64,000 nt of DNA from Acrocarpospora phusangensis (lineage in GTDB: Bacteria > Actinomycetota > Actinomycetes > Streptosporangiales > Streptosporangiaceae), in NCBI RefSeq assembly GCF_016862995.1, contig NZ_BOOA01000025.1, forward strand, positions 1-64,000, in the 5' to 3' direction. Shown piece by piece: positions 18,061 to 26,634 of this stretch. The notes under the pieces were generated by a model that saw nothing but the letters and a program-made list of their open reading frames with translations, had not been told where the DNA came from and searched no databases. The number at the start of each line of letters is the position of its first letter. Within the stretch, counting starts at the first letter, position 1. Position numbers and translations under genes: made by a program.

Positions 18061-18804
18061 GTGTTGCTGGAACGTTCCCAGGACGACACGATCACGCAGG
18101 ACCTGTTAGCCGTCGTCACCAGGGAACTGGGTTACCGGGAGAAGGCCGGCCAGCACACCAAGTTCGGCGCCTGGTACGCGGACCTCACCAAGGATCCCCA
18201 GTACCGCAACGCTCCCTGGTGCGACATGTTCATCGCGTGGGCGGCCGACAAGGCCGGTGTCACCGACTACGTCGGCGAGTTCGCCTGGACCCCTTCGCAC
18301 GCGCGCTGGTTCGAACAGCACGACGCCTGGACCGACCAGCCGGAACCCGGCGCCCTGGTCTTCTTCGACTGGGCCGGCGGCAACGGCATCCCCGGCATCG
18401 ACCACGTCGGAATCGTGGAAAAAGTCGAAAACGGAAAAATCCACACAATCGAGGCGAATGTCGACAAGGTGTGGCTGAAGCGCAAGGTCCGCGACGAATC
18501 CAAAATCGTCGGCTACGGCCTTCCCCGCAAAGTCCGCGAAACCCTCACGACGTCCCCGACCACCGTCGAACTCCGCCCTGACGCGGTCACCGCGGTCGCC
18601 AACCCGTCCCCCGGCCTCGACCCGACGGCGGCCGTGGCGACCACCGTCCTCGCCTTAGCCCTGGCCGCCTCCCTGGTGGCCACCGGCATCCACGTCCGCC
18701 GCTTCGCCGTCTCCACCGGCCGCCACCGCCGCAAGGCCCGCGCGGCGGCAGCCGCCGACACCCAGATCACCGAAACGCCAAGGCGCCGGGCACTGACCCC
18801 CTGA
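18061..18804 (+). CDS. CHAP-domain cell-wall amidase/peptidase-like protein
   Basis: About 247 residues. The CHAP domain (PF05257) spans about residues 15-150: the catalytic Cys is in NAPWCDMFIAWAA, the His in GIDHVGIVEKV, and an acidic partner in IEANVDKV. Such enzymes cut peptidoglycan cross-bridges. The C-terminus has one membrane segment (AAVATTVLALALAASLVATG) and a basic tail, and no N-terminal signal peptide is visible, so topology is unusual. GGAGG at 18054-18058 supports GTG 18061 or TTG 18064; GTG 18046 and ATG 18052 are in frame but lack ribosome sites. Confidence 0.82.
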   Translation: MLLERSQDDTITQDLLAVVTRELGYREKAGQHTKFGAWYADLTKDPQYRNAPWCDMFIAWAADKAGVTDYVGEFAWTPSHARWFEQHDAWTDQPEPGALVFFDWAGGNGIPGIDHVGIVEKVENGKIHTIEANVDKVWLKRKVRDESKIVGYGLPRKVRETLTTSPTTVELRPDAVTAVANPSPGLDPTAAVATTVLALALAASLVATGIHVRRFAVSTGRHRRKARAAAAADTQITETPRRRALTP

Positions 18805-18824
18805 AGCCCTCCTGAAGCTGCGGC

Positions 18825-19262
18825 CTACCCGTCGGCCGCCCACCCGTGCGTACGCATCAGCACCGCGGCCACCCGTACGAACCGTTCCTTGTCGAGAACC
18901 GCGCCCTCACGGCGGATGTCGTCCTCGTCCAGCTCGAAGACCCGGTCCAGCCGCAGGTACGACGGCCGCACCTCGCGGTCCCACGTCCCCGCCCCCAGCG
19001 GCAGCCACTCGTCCCCGCCGCCACCCTTGCTGGACAGCATCATCCCGAGCAGCCGCCGCCCGTGCCGCCCCACGACCAGGAGCGGCCGATCCTTCCCACG
19101 CCGCGGATCCTCCTCGTAGGGCACCCACGCCCAGACGATCTCCCCGGGATCCGCCATCCCGTCCAGGTCCGGCGAGTACTCCAGCGAGGCCATCCGGTCC
19201 ACCCGGTGAACCTCACGAACCGCTCCCCGCACCGGCCGGGGATCTTCACCTAGATCACGCAC
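18825..19262 (-). CDS. PemK/MazF-family protein without adjacent antitoxin
   Basis: About 145 residues. The core GEIVWAWVPYEEDPRRGKDRPLLVVGR is the beta-strand and loop signature of the PemK/MazF fold (PF02452), whose toxin members cut mRNA. The catalytic Arg region (KDRPLLV) is present. GTG 19262 sits 7 nt after TAGGGT, consistent with a leaderless mRNA; GTG 19271 is the longest option and internal ATGs are possible. No antitoxin gene lies beside it, so it may be a solitary or non-toxic family member. It converges with the CHAP gene 20 bp away. Confidence 0.75.
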   Translation of the reverse strand: MRDLGEDPRPVRGAVREVHRVDRMASLEYSPDLDGMADPGEIVWAWVPYEEDPRRGKDRPLLVVGRHGRRLLGMMLSSKGGGGDEWLPLGAGTWDREVRPSYLRLDRVFELDEDDIRREGAVLDKERFVRVAAVLMRTHGWAADG

Positions 19263-19408
19263 ACACCGCACCCTATCCGCCTGCCTGTCACCCCTGCGGC
19301 GTAGATGGAACTTGGCGTTTGGGTTCCCCCGCTTTCAGGCGAGCGATAGCGTGATCGCCTGTTTGCGCGGTTTCGACAGTCAGCCCGTACGAACCGGTTT
19401 GAGGCGTC

Positions 19409-19771
19409 ATGACGAGCAAGGCCATGCAGATAATGCTGCCGAGCGGTGAAGTGATCTGGGCTCAGGTCGCGGTGGACGGGCCTGCCAACGTCGCCGCCGG
19501 CGCGTTGCCCCGCCTGAACGTCGAGGAGTTGCGCGACACCGTCCGCGGGGTGTCGGCGAGTCTCCGTGCCGCCGTGGACGACCTCAGGCCGGACCAGGTG
19601 CAGGTGGAGTTCGGGCTGGAACTGACGCTCAAGTCGGGGAAACTCACCAGCATGCTGGCGGAGGCTGGCGGTAAGGCGAGTATCAAGGTAAGCCTGACGT
19701 GGAGCACATCGGGGGCCAGTGCGACGATCGAGCCGGCGAGCGCGGAGCCGGCCGGCGACGAGGATGAGTAG
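19409..19771 (+). CDS. Trypco1 / CU044_2847-family small protein
   Basis: 120 residues. Strand-rich start (MQIMLPSGEVIWAQVAV), a helix ELRDTVRGVSASLRAAVDDL, then VQVEFGLELTLKSGKLT and SIKVSLTWS: the trypsin-co-occurring domain 1 pattern. As the name says, such genes sit next to trypsin-like protease genes, and the next gene is one. GAGG precedes the ATG. Probably an accessory or sensor component of the system; its molecular role is not established. The tail is acidic (AGDEDE). Confidence 0.8.
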   Translation: MTSKAMQIMLPSGEVIWAQVAVDGPANVAAGALPRLNVEELRDTVRGVSASLRAAVDDLRPDQVQVEFGLELTLKSGKLTSMLAEAGGKASIKVSLTWSTSGASATIEPASAEPAGDEDE

Positions 19772-19774
19772 GCG

Positions 19775-21652
19775 TTGGCGGACCCGCAGGTGCAGCTGAA
19801 CGAGCTGGCGGAAGAGTGCCTGGTGCGGCTCGGGGCCGATCTGGGGGCTGCCCCGGGCAGCGGCGGCTCCGGTGTTTGGATCGCTCCCGGCATCGTGCTC
19901 ACGTGCGCGCATGTCGTACCGGCCGGGGTGGGGAGCGCGATTCAGGTCGCGTGGAGCGGGCGCGCCCTGACCGGGACGGTCACGGACCAGCTGCCCGGCG
20001 GCCCGAGCGACGGCGGGCTGTGGCCCTTCCCCGACCTCGCCGTCGTGGCCGTGGCGGACGCGCCGGACCACCCGTGCGTACGCCTGTCGGAGGCGGTGCC
20101 GGTGGACCGCGCGCGGCTAGTCGCGTTCGGCCACTCCGCGACCCTCGACGAAGGGCTGCGCCCCACCGCCGTGGAGGGCCGGATGAGCGGGTGGCACGCC
20201 TTCGGCGACGGCCGGATGTGGCAGTTCAAGGAGAACGAGCTGGTCGAGGGCATGTCCGGGGGACCGGTGCTGGACCTCGCGTCCGGCATGGTCTGCGCCG
20301 TCACCGCGACCTCGCTCGGCGTCGGCGACCGGGGCGGCTACCTCGTCCCGGTCTCGGCGCTGCGCCGGCTCGGGCCGGACCGCTGGCGCGCCGTCATGAA
20401 CGCCCACGATCGGTTCCACGCCGGCCACCGGCGCTGGACGGAGCTGCAGGGCGGGCACGGGCCCTTCCCCGGCGTCCCGCTGCGAGCCGCCGAGGAGGCG
20501 GAGCTGCTCGGGTTCCTGGCCGAACTGCCGCCTCCGGACCACGCGGCCCTGCTCCGCCTGTACACCGCCAGCTGCGAGCACAACCGGCCACCGGCCAAAC
20601 CGCTGAAGGCCTACCGCGACGTCGCTCTCGCCCTGATGGACGTGACCGGCCCGGACCGGGCGCTGCCGCTGCTGCGGATGGTCCACCAGCTCGCCGGACC
20701 CCGTGCCGATCCCGGCCTGCGGGACTGGGTGACCGGCTTCGCCGCCCGGCTCGGCAGAACGCGGGAGCTGAAGGACTGGCGATCCGGCGCGGCGCGGGCG
20801 GCCGTCCCGCGGGGCGGCGTGGTCTCGGTCCAGATCATGCCCGGCTGGGCCAAGGTGGACCGATACCAGCTGACCGTCCGCGTACGCGGCGAACCGGGCA
20901 AAACCGGCCTGCTGTACTGCGACGAGGAGCCCCGGCACACCCTCGGCGAGGCCAAGAAGATCGCCTGCGAGAAGATCCGGGAGGCGCTGTGCTGGCTGCA
21001 GGGCAACGCCCTCGTGGAGTTCATCGTGCCGTTCGACCTGTTCGACGAACCCTTCGACGAACTGGTGGCGACCAAGCCGTACACCAACATCGGCCGCAAG
21101 TACCGGGTCGTCCTGCGCGACTACGACCGCCTGATCGATCCGTCGGTCCACCACGACTGGCAGCGACGCTGGAAACGCCTGCGCGAGACCGACAGCGGCA
21201 CCCGGTGGATCATCTGCACCGAGGACCTGTCGGCCGAGGAGTTCTCCGCCGAACTGGAGGGGCGTCCCGACGTCACCGTCATCGCGCTGACCCGGCGGCC
21301 CAGCTCGTCCGGCTCGTACGGCGACATGCTGCGGGTGGCGCTGGACTCGGGCGTCCCGGTCGCGATCTGGCGGCGGGACACCTGCCCCGAGCACGACGCC
21401 GGCGACGTCCCGGAGGAGACGTGCTCCGGGCGGAGGTTCCGTACCGCGTTCGGCGACAAGCTCCAGAAGACACCCATCCGCGACCTTCCCGAGACGGTAC
21501 GGCTGCTGCGCAACCGGGCCGTCGCGCGGGATCGCAACCCCGCCGACCACGACTGCCGCGGCACCGTCCTGCTGTGGGACGACCCCGAGCAGTCCGCCCA
21601 GCTCCTGGCGCCCGTGGTGGAGCCCCGCTACGACGATACGAGAGGGTCCTAG
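19775..21652 (+). CDS. Trypsin-like protease fused to VMAP-type domains
   Basis: 625 residues from TTG 19775, 3 nt after the Trypco1 stop. Residues 1-200 form a trypsin-like serine protease with an intact triad: His46 (TCAHVV), Asp87 (FPDLAVV), Ser161 (GMSGGPV). The remainder resembles the VMAP middle and C-terminal (vWA-MoxR-associated protein) domains: FLAELPPPDHAALLRLYTASC, then VSVQIMPGWAKVDRYQLTV and LVEFIVPFDLFDEPFDEL, ending in IWRRDTCPEHD. In published analyses VMAPs are the third part of vWA-MoxR-VMAP ternary systems and carry the effector; here the protease is the evident effector. Cytoplasmic, with no signal peptide. Its target is unknown. Confidence 0.87.
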   Translation: MADPQVQLNELAEECLVRLGADLGAAPGSGGSGVWIAPGIVLTCAHVVPAGVGSAIQVAWSGRALTGTVTDQLPGGPSDGGLWPFPDLAVVAVADAPDHPCVRLSEAVPVDRARLVAFGHSATLDEGLRPTAVEGRMSGWHAFGDGRMWQFKENELVEGMSGGPVLDLASGMVCAVTATSLGVGDRGGYLVPVSALRRLGPDRWRAVMNAHDRFHAGHRRWTELQGGHGPFPGVPLRAAEEAELLGFLAELPPPDHAALLRLYTASCEHNRPPAKPLKAYRDVALALMDVTGPDRALPLLRMVHQLAGPRADPGLRDWVTGFAARLGRTRELKDWRSGAARAAVPRGGVVSVQIMPGWAKVDRYQLTVRVRGEPGKTGLLYCDEEPRHTLGEAKKIACEKIREALCWLQGNALVEFIVPFDLFDEPFDELVATKPYTNIGRKYRVVLRDYDRLIDPSVHHDWQRRWKRLRETDSGTRWIICTEDLSAEEFSAELEGRPDVTVIALTRRPSSSGSYGDMLRVALDSGVPVAIWRRDTCPEHDAGDVPEETCSGRRFRTAFGDKLQKTPIRDLPETVRLLRNRAVARDRNPADHDCRGTVLLWDDPEQSAQLLAPVVEPRYDDTRGS

Positions 21653-21655
21653 GGC

Positions 21656-22636
21656 ATGACGATCTTCAGAGGTGACGGGACGCCCCACGACTGGGACATG
21701 CCCCCGGCGCCGCCCTGGCGCCGGTTCGGCGGCGGCCCGCTGATCACCCCTGTCTTCGACGAGGAGACGGACGGCCGGCCCACCGACCTGGAACGGGCGC
21801 TCACCTACCGCTCGGACGCCCGCGAGGTCGAACTCGTCAACATCGCGATCCTCCTGCGCCGTCCCCTGCTCCTCACCGGCCGTCCCGGGACCGGCAAGTC
21901 CACCCTCGCGTACGCGATCGCCCACGAACTGGGGCTCGGTCCCGTCCTTCGCTGGCCGATCACCAGCCGTACGACGCTGCAGGACGGGCTCTACCGCTAC
22001 GACGCCATCGCCCGGCTCCAGGACGCCAACCTCGCCAGGCACCAGCAGCGGCCGGACGCCGACATCGGCAGATACGTGCAGCTCGGACCGCTCGGCACCG
22101 CCCTGCTGCCGACCGAACGCCCCCGCGTGGTGCTCATCGACGAGGTCGACAAAAGCGACGTCGACCTGCCCAACGACCTGCTCAACGTGCTGGAGGAAGG
22201 CGAGTTCCTCATCCCCGAACTCGTCCGCATCGCCGACAGCCACGAAAGCGTCGAAGTGGGCATGGAACGCGCCGCCGCCCCGGCCCCCGTCAGGCGCGGC
22301 ACGGTACGGTGCCACGCCTTCCCCATCGTGGTGATGACCAGCAACGGGGAACGCGAGTTCCCGCCCGCGTTCCTGCGCCGCTGCCTCCGGCTCGACATCG
22401 CCGAGCCCGACAGCCGCAGGCTCGAAGCCATCGTCAGCGCCCACCTGGGCGAGGAGGCGCTGGCCGCCAGCGGCGACATCCTCCAGCAGTTCCTCCAGCG
22501 GCGCAGCACCGGCGAACTCGCCACCGACCAGCTGCTCAACGCCATCTTCCTGACCATGCACCCGGACCAGACCGGCGTCGCGGACCGGCGTGAGCTGGCC
22601 GAACTGGTGCTCAAACACCTGAGCGCGGCGTACTGA
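21656..22636 (+). CDS. MoxR-like AAA+ ATPase
   Basis: 326 residues. Walker A GRPGTGKS at residues 75-82, Walker B VVLIDEVDKSD, sensor 1 VVMTSNGEREFPPAFLRRC with the arginine finger. The N-terminal GLTYRSDAREVELVNIAILL-like helix is typical for MoxR proteins in ternary systems. MoxR ATPases work with vWA proteins to remodel partners. It follows the protease gene by 3 nt and precedes the vWA gene by 5 nt, so the three are one transcription unit. Confidence 0.9.
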   Translation: MTIFRGDGTPHDWDMPPAPPWRRFGGGPLITPVFDEETDGRPTDLERALTYRSDAREVELVNIAILLRRPLLLTGRPGTGKSTLAYAIAHELGLGPVLRWPITSRTTLQDGLYRYDAIARLQDANLARHQQRPDADIGRYVQLGPLGTALLPTERPRVVLIDEVDKSDVDLPNDLLNVLEEGEFLIPELVRIADSHESVEVGMERAAAPAPVRRGTVRCHAFPIVVMTSNGEREFPPAFLRRCLRLDIAEPDSRRLEAIVSAHLGEEALAASGDILQQFLQRRSTGELATDQLLNAIFLTMHPDQTGVADRRELAELVLKHLSAAY

Positions 22637-22641
22637 CGGCC

Positions 22642-25437
22642 ATGTCCCTCATCTCGGTCATCAGCGCTTTGCACCGCGCGAACCTCACACCGACGGCCCG
22701 TGAACTGGCCGAGGCGATCTGGCTCGCGCGGTACGCCCCTGCCTCCGTCCTCGGCGCGGAGGCGGCGGCACCGGTTGGCGGGCCGGACCAGGACTCCGAC
22801 GGCGGCGCGGACACCGAGACGGACGACCTTTCGGCCGCGCACGCGGCGGGCGCGCCGCTCGGCGTGCCCGGCTCCTCGCCGGCGGGGTCCCGCATGACCG
22901 GGCGTCCCGTCCGCCTCCCGGAGGCGCCCGGCCTGACCGGCGGCCGCGACCTCCAGCACGCGGTACGGCCGCTCCGCCGCAGGGTCCCCTCCCACCGGCG
23001 CCTGACCTTCGACGAGAACGCCACCGTGGCCTTCATCGCGAGCACCGGACTCTGGCTGCCCGTCCAGCGTCCCGCGCCCGAACGGTGGTTCGAGGTGGCC
23101 CTCGTCGTCGACACGTCGCCGTCGATGGCGCTCTGGCGGGTGGCGGCGGCCGAACTCCACACCCTGCTCAGCGGGACCGGCGCTTTCCGGGACGTACGCA
23201 CCTGGTACCTCGACCCGGCGAAAGGCGGCGTCGCGGCGACACCGTCCGGCCCGGGGCGTGACCCGAGGGAACTCGTCGACGGAGCCGGGCGGCGGCTCTT
23301 CCTCGTGCTCACCGACGGCGGCGCGCGGGGCTGGCACGACGGCACCTGCCTCCGCACACTCACCGGATGGGCGCACCGGTGCCCGGCCGCGGTCCTCCAG
23401 ACGCTCCCCGAGCAGATGTGGTCCCGCACCGGGCTCCCGGTTCTCGGAGCCCGGCTCCACGCCGCCGCGGCCGGCCTCCCCAACACGCGCCTGCGCACCA
23501 CGTTCCCCCGCCGCCGTCCCCGCCGCACGCCCGAGGTGCCCATCCCGGTGCTGGGCGTCGAACCCACCGCTCTCGGATCCCTGGCCCGCCTGCTGGCGGG
23601 AACCGCGACCGGGGTGCCCCTGGCGATCGCCGCCGACCGGGTTCCGACAGCCGGGCAGGAGACACCGGCCGCCTGGGTGCAGGCTGGTGACGAACTGGGC
23701 CGCTTCCGGGCCAGCGCCTCCCCGGAGGCGTACCAGCTGGCCGTGTGCCTGTCGGCGGTGCCGCTCACGCTGCCGGTCATGCGGTTGGTCCGGCACGCGG
23801 CGGTACCTGCGTCGACGACCTCCGCCCTGGCCGAAGTGCTGCTCGGAGGACTGCTGGTCAGGACAGGGCAGGACTCCTACGAGTTCCTTCCCGGCGTGCG
23901 GGAAGGTTTGCGCGGTGAGCTGCGGCGGTCGGAGGAGATCGCCGTGCGGGCGGCCGTGTCCGGTTACATCGAGGACAACGCGGGGAGACGAGGGCAGACC
24001 TTCGCCGGAATCATCGCAGCGGCGGAGGGCGAGCCCGCTGCTGTCGCCGGGGGAGAACTCGCGCCGGTGCCCGCAGAGGTGACCACTCGCCTCGGTCTGC
24101 CGGACGTTCCAGACACCTCACCGGCAGAAGTCGGCGGCCCGGCCGATCAAATGGCGAATGAGGGTATCGAGGAATCCTATTCCCGGTCTGAGCGGCGCAG
24201 GTTCTCCCGCAGAAACGACGCACAAGCTCCCTACTTCTTTCTCAGCTACGCGCACATCCCCGGTCTGGCCGAGGACGGAAGGACTGATCCGAACAGGTGG
24301 GTGGCGAAACTCTTCCGTGATCTCGTGGACGAGATTCTCCAACTGACCACTGTCCGCGGGCCGGAGCAGGCGGGGTTCATGGACTACGAGCTTCGATCCG
24401 GAGTGCGCTGGGCGGATCAGCTGAGCGAGGCTCTTGCCACCTGCCGCGTCTTTGTCCCGCTGTACTCCCCGCGCTACTTCAGCAGTGAGGCGTGCGGTAA
24501 GGAATGGTCGGCTTTCGCGCGACGGTTGCCCGTGCCCGCCGACGAAGAAAACCGCATGGGCGCCATCATCCCCGCCTTGTGGGCACCGCTCCCTGAGCTG
24601 GACTCTATCCCCAGGGTGGCCAGAGAGATACAGTTCGATCACGAGACGCTCGGGCCTCGATATCGCGAGGAGGGCTTCTACGGGCTGATGAAGGCCAGGT
24701 CGAGGCGCCTCCACTACCAGAGAGCCGTCGACGTCCTCGCCAAGCGGATCATCCAGGTGGCCGAGCGGGATCCCGCTCCCCTTGGTGAACCAGCCGACTT
24801 CGTGAACCTGCCCAGCGCTTTTCACGACCCCGATACAGGGGCGGCGCTCAGATCCAGTGTTCCCCGGATCAGCATGACCATAGTCGCCCTGGACCTGTCC
24901 CGACTGTCCAGCGGACAGCAGTCGCGTCCCTACGGCCGGACTCCGCTGGAGTGGCACCCATTTCCCGAGGGCCGGCCATTGGCCTCCTACGCTGTGGACG
25001 CGGCGTTACAGCACGGATATGCCCTTGAAGTCGGTTCATTGGACGATCAGGTCGAATATCTGACTCGCGATAAAAAGCCCGATACGCCCAGTGTCGTCGT
25101 CGTGGACCCGTGGGCGGTGCAGGACGCCAGATTGTGGCAGAGCCTGCGCCGCCTCTGCGAAACGGCTTCACGTCCGCTGCCTGTTGTGGTGTGGAATACG
25201 AACGACGCGCTGTTGGGCAGAGCCGAGAACGAACTGAGCGCGCGGCTCCGTGAGGCCATTCCGGAACTGCCCGGCGCGCCGGCCGCCACGCACGTCACCT
25301 CGCTGGCAGCCTTTCAGCGGGAACTGCCGCGGATCCTCTATTCAGCCGTGGCACGCTATCTCAGATCGGCACCGTCTCATCCGCCGACGGATTCCGGCAA
25401 GCCGAGCCTCATGGATCCTGCGCAGGACGACAACTGA
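22642..25437 (+). CDS. SAV_2336-type vWA protein fused to FxsC/TIR-like domain
   Basis: 931 residues. The N-terminus (SVISALHRANLTPTARELAEAIWLARY) matches SAV_2336-type proteins. A vWA domain follows with metal site DTSPS at residues 157-161 and a later TDGGARGW segment. From about residue 530 a TIR-like domain begins (YFFLSYAHIPGLAEDG, then VPLYSPRYFSSEACGKEW), as in FxsC proteins; the Glu of GKEW is in the position used for NAD cleavage by active TIR domains, but activity is unproven. The C-terminus (PVVVWNTNDALLG to YSAVARYL) also resembles FxsC. Codon use is less GC-rich after base 24,100, hinting that the TIR part was acquired later. Confidence 0.85.
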   Translation: MSLISVISALHRANLTPTARELAEAIWLARYAPASVLGAEAAAPVGGPDQDSDGGADTETDDLSAAHAAGAPLGVPGSSPAGSRMTGRPVRLPEAPGLTGGRDLQHAVRPLRRRVPSHRRLTFDENATVAFIASTGLWLPVQRPAPERWFEVALVVDTSPSMALWRVAAAELHTLLSGTGAFRDVRTWYLDPAKGGVAATPSGPGRDPRELVDGAGRRLFLVLTDGGARGWHDGTCLRTLTGWAHRCPAAVLQTLPEQMWSRTGLPVLGARLHAAAAGLPNTRLRTTFPRRRPRRTPEVPIPVLGVEPTALGSLARLLAGTATGVPLAIAADRVPTAGQETPAAWVQAGDELGRFRASASPEAYQLAVCLSAVPLTLPVMRLVRHAAVPASTTSALAEVLLGGLLVRTGQDSYEFLPGVREGLRGELRRSEEIAVRAAVSGYIEDNAGRRGQTFAGIIAAAEGEPAAVAGGELAPVPAEVTTRLGLPDVPDTSPAEVGGPADQMANEGIEESYSRSERRRFSRRNDAQAPYFFLSYAHIPGLAEDGRTDPNRWVAKLFRDLVDEILQLTTVRGPEQAGFMDYELRSGVRWADQLSEALATCRVFVPLYSPRYFSSEACGKEWSAFARRLPVPADEENRMGAIIPALWAPLPELDSIPRVAREIQFDHETLGPRYREEGFYGLMKARSRRLHYQRAVDVLAKRIIQVAERDPAPLGEPADFVNLPSAFHDPDTGAALRSSVPRISMTIVALDLSRLSSGQQSRPYGRTPLEWHPFPEGRPLASYAVDAALQHGYALEVGSLDDQVEYLTRDKKPDTPSVVVVDPWAVQDARLWQSLRRLCETASRPLPVVVWNTNDALLGRAENELSARLREAIPELPGAPAATHVTSLAAFQRELPRILYSAVARYLRSAPSHPPTDSGKPSLMDPAQDDN

Positions 25438-25495
25438 GCAAGGCGCTTGGACGTTCCTCCTGCTGGCGCTAGCCAGCACCTGGGCAGCAGCACCT

Positions 25496-25831
25496 TCACG
25501 GCACCAGCGCCGATATCTTCTTCGGCACGCACATCCGCCAGGCCTCGGTCACCAGCTCCCGCGTCTCCTCCTCGTCCAGAGCCGCCAACCATGCCCGCAC
25601 CCAGTGATAACGCTCATCCGACGGCCGAGGCATGAAGAACTTCTCCGGCTCGGCCCGGATCAGATCGGCCCGCTCCTCCTTCGGAAACCCGAACCCCATC
25701 GCCGTCTCATCCGGCGATATCGCCAGATAAACGATCCGCCCCACCCGGAACTTCACCCGATCCCTGATCAGATGCTCCGTCGTCCGAGGCAGCCCCATCG
25801 CGATCCCCCGGATCACCTCCACAGTCACCAT
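25496..25831 (-). CDS. MmcQ/YjbR-family protein
   Basis: 111 residues from ATG 25831 (a start 30 nt upstream is possible). The pattern EVIRGIAMGLPRTTEHLI, VGRIVYLAISPDETAMGF, PKEERADLIRAEPEKFF, WVRAWLAALDEEETRELVTEAW is that of the MmcQ/YjbR fold (PF04237), a small domain that resembles DNA-binding CyaY-like folds; its role is unknown. It is convergent with the conflict operon, 58 bp after its end. Confidence 0.85.
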   Translation of the reverse strand: MVTVEVIRGIAMGLPRTTEHLIRDRVKFRVGRIVYLAISPDETAMGFGFPKEERADLIRAEPEKFFMPRPSDERYHWVRAWLAALDEEETRELVTEAWRMCVPKKISALVP

Positions 25832-25888
25832 GCCCGCGATCGTAGCCACGCCCACCGACACTTCCCGGCGCGAACGTCGCCCGCAGCG

Positions 25889-26536
25889 TCAGGTGGTGCG
25901 GACCCAGTGGGGGTCGTTGTAGAGGACGACGTCGGGGCCGTCGAGGAGGCGGTCGGGGGCGGAGAGGAGGGCGACCTCGCCTTGGGCTTGGAGGTGGAGG
26001 AGGAGGTCGCGGACGCGGGGGCCGACGGGGAGGCGGCCTGGGGGGAGGGAGAGGTGGGAGCGGACTTTGTCGGAGAGTTCGGAGAGGCGGAACGGGCGGT
26101 GGGGGAGGAGAAGGCGGATCAGGGGGAGGGTGATGGTGCGTTCGGCTTCGGCGTGGGCCAGCTGCCAGACGAGCTGGCGGCCGCGCCGGCCGGTGGCGGC
26201 GCAGGACGTGCAGGGGCGGGTGTAGCCGGGGAAGGGCTCCTGGCGGGTGCTGCCGAAGCAGGTGGTGCAGAGGTTGAGCTCCATGGCGTGGAGTTCGGCG
26301 GCGGTCTGGTCGGGCAGGGCGAGGTCGCACGCGCAGCTGAAGGTCCGGGCCGGAATGACCGAGTCATCGTCGTTCGGAACAATGCCGGAATACTCGGAAA
26401 TATCGTAATAATCGGGGGCGTCAGTGGAGGCCGGCGGCGCGGCGGGGCCCGGCGTATGCGGGGGCATGCCATCATCGGGACCGGACCGCGGAGCCGTACG
26501 GGGAAGCCACTGGGCGGTTATTCGATGGTTCGTCAT
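25889..26536 (-). CDS. Hypothetical protein with Cys-rich zinc-ribbon-like centre
   Basis: 215 residues, no family recognised. The middle has Cys motifs SCAC, CTTC and CTSC, the last two as CxxC pairs flanking a Gly/Arg stretch, like a treble-clef or DnaJ-type zinc ribbon. The C-terminal half (RTITLPLIRLLLPHRPFRLSEL, LRDLLLHLQAQGEVALL-like positions) looks like a winged helix. TACAGT lies 8 nt before ATG 26536 and no ribosome site is present, so a leaderless mRNA is likely. A zinc-dependent regulator is possible, but this is a guess. Confidence 0.65.
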   Translation of the reverse strand: MTNHRITAQWLPRTAPRSGPDDGMPPHTPGPAAPPASTDAPDYYDISEYSGIVPNDDDSVIPARTFSCACDLALPDQTAAELHAMELNLCTTCFGSTRQEPFPGYTRPCTSCAATGRRGRQLVWQLAHAEAERTITLPLIRLLLPHRPFRLSELSDKVRSHLSLPPGRLPVGPRVRDLLLHLQAQGEVALLSAPDRLLDGPDVVLYNDPHWVRTT

Positions 26537-26634
26537 CGGTTTGAACTGTATCTGTCGCCAGGCCGGAAGAACGCCGTCATAGTGGGACCACGAAACTCGG
26601 GAAATTCCGGATTTGCTCTGGGGGTGGGGCGATC

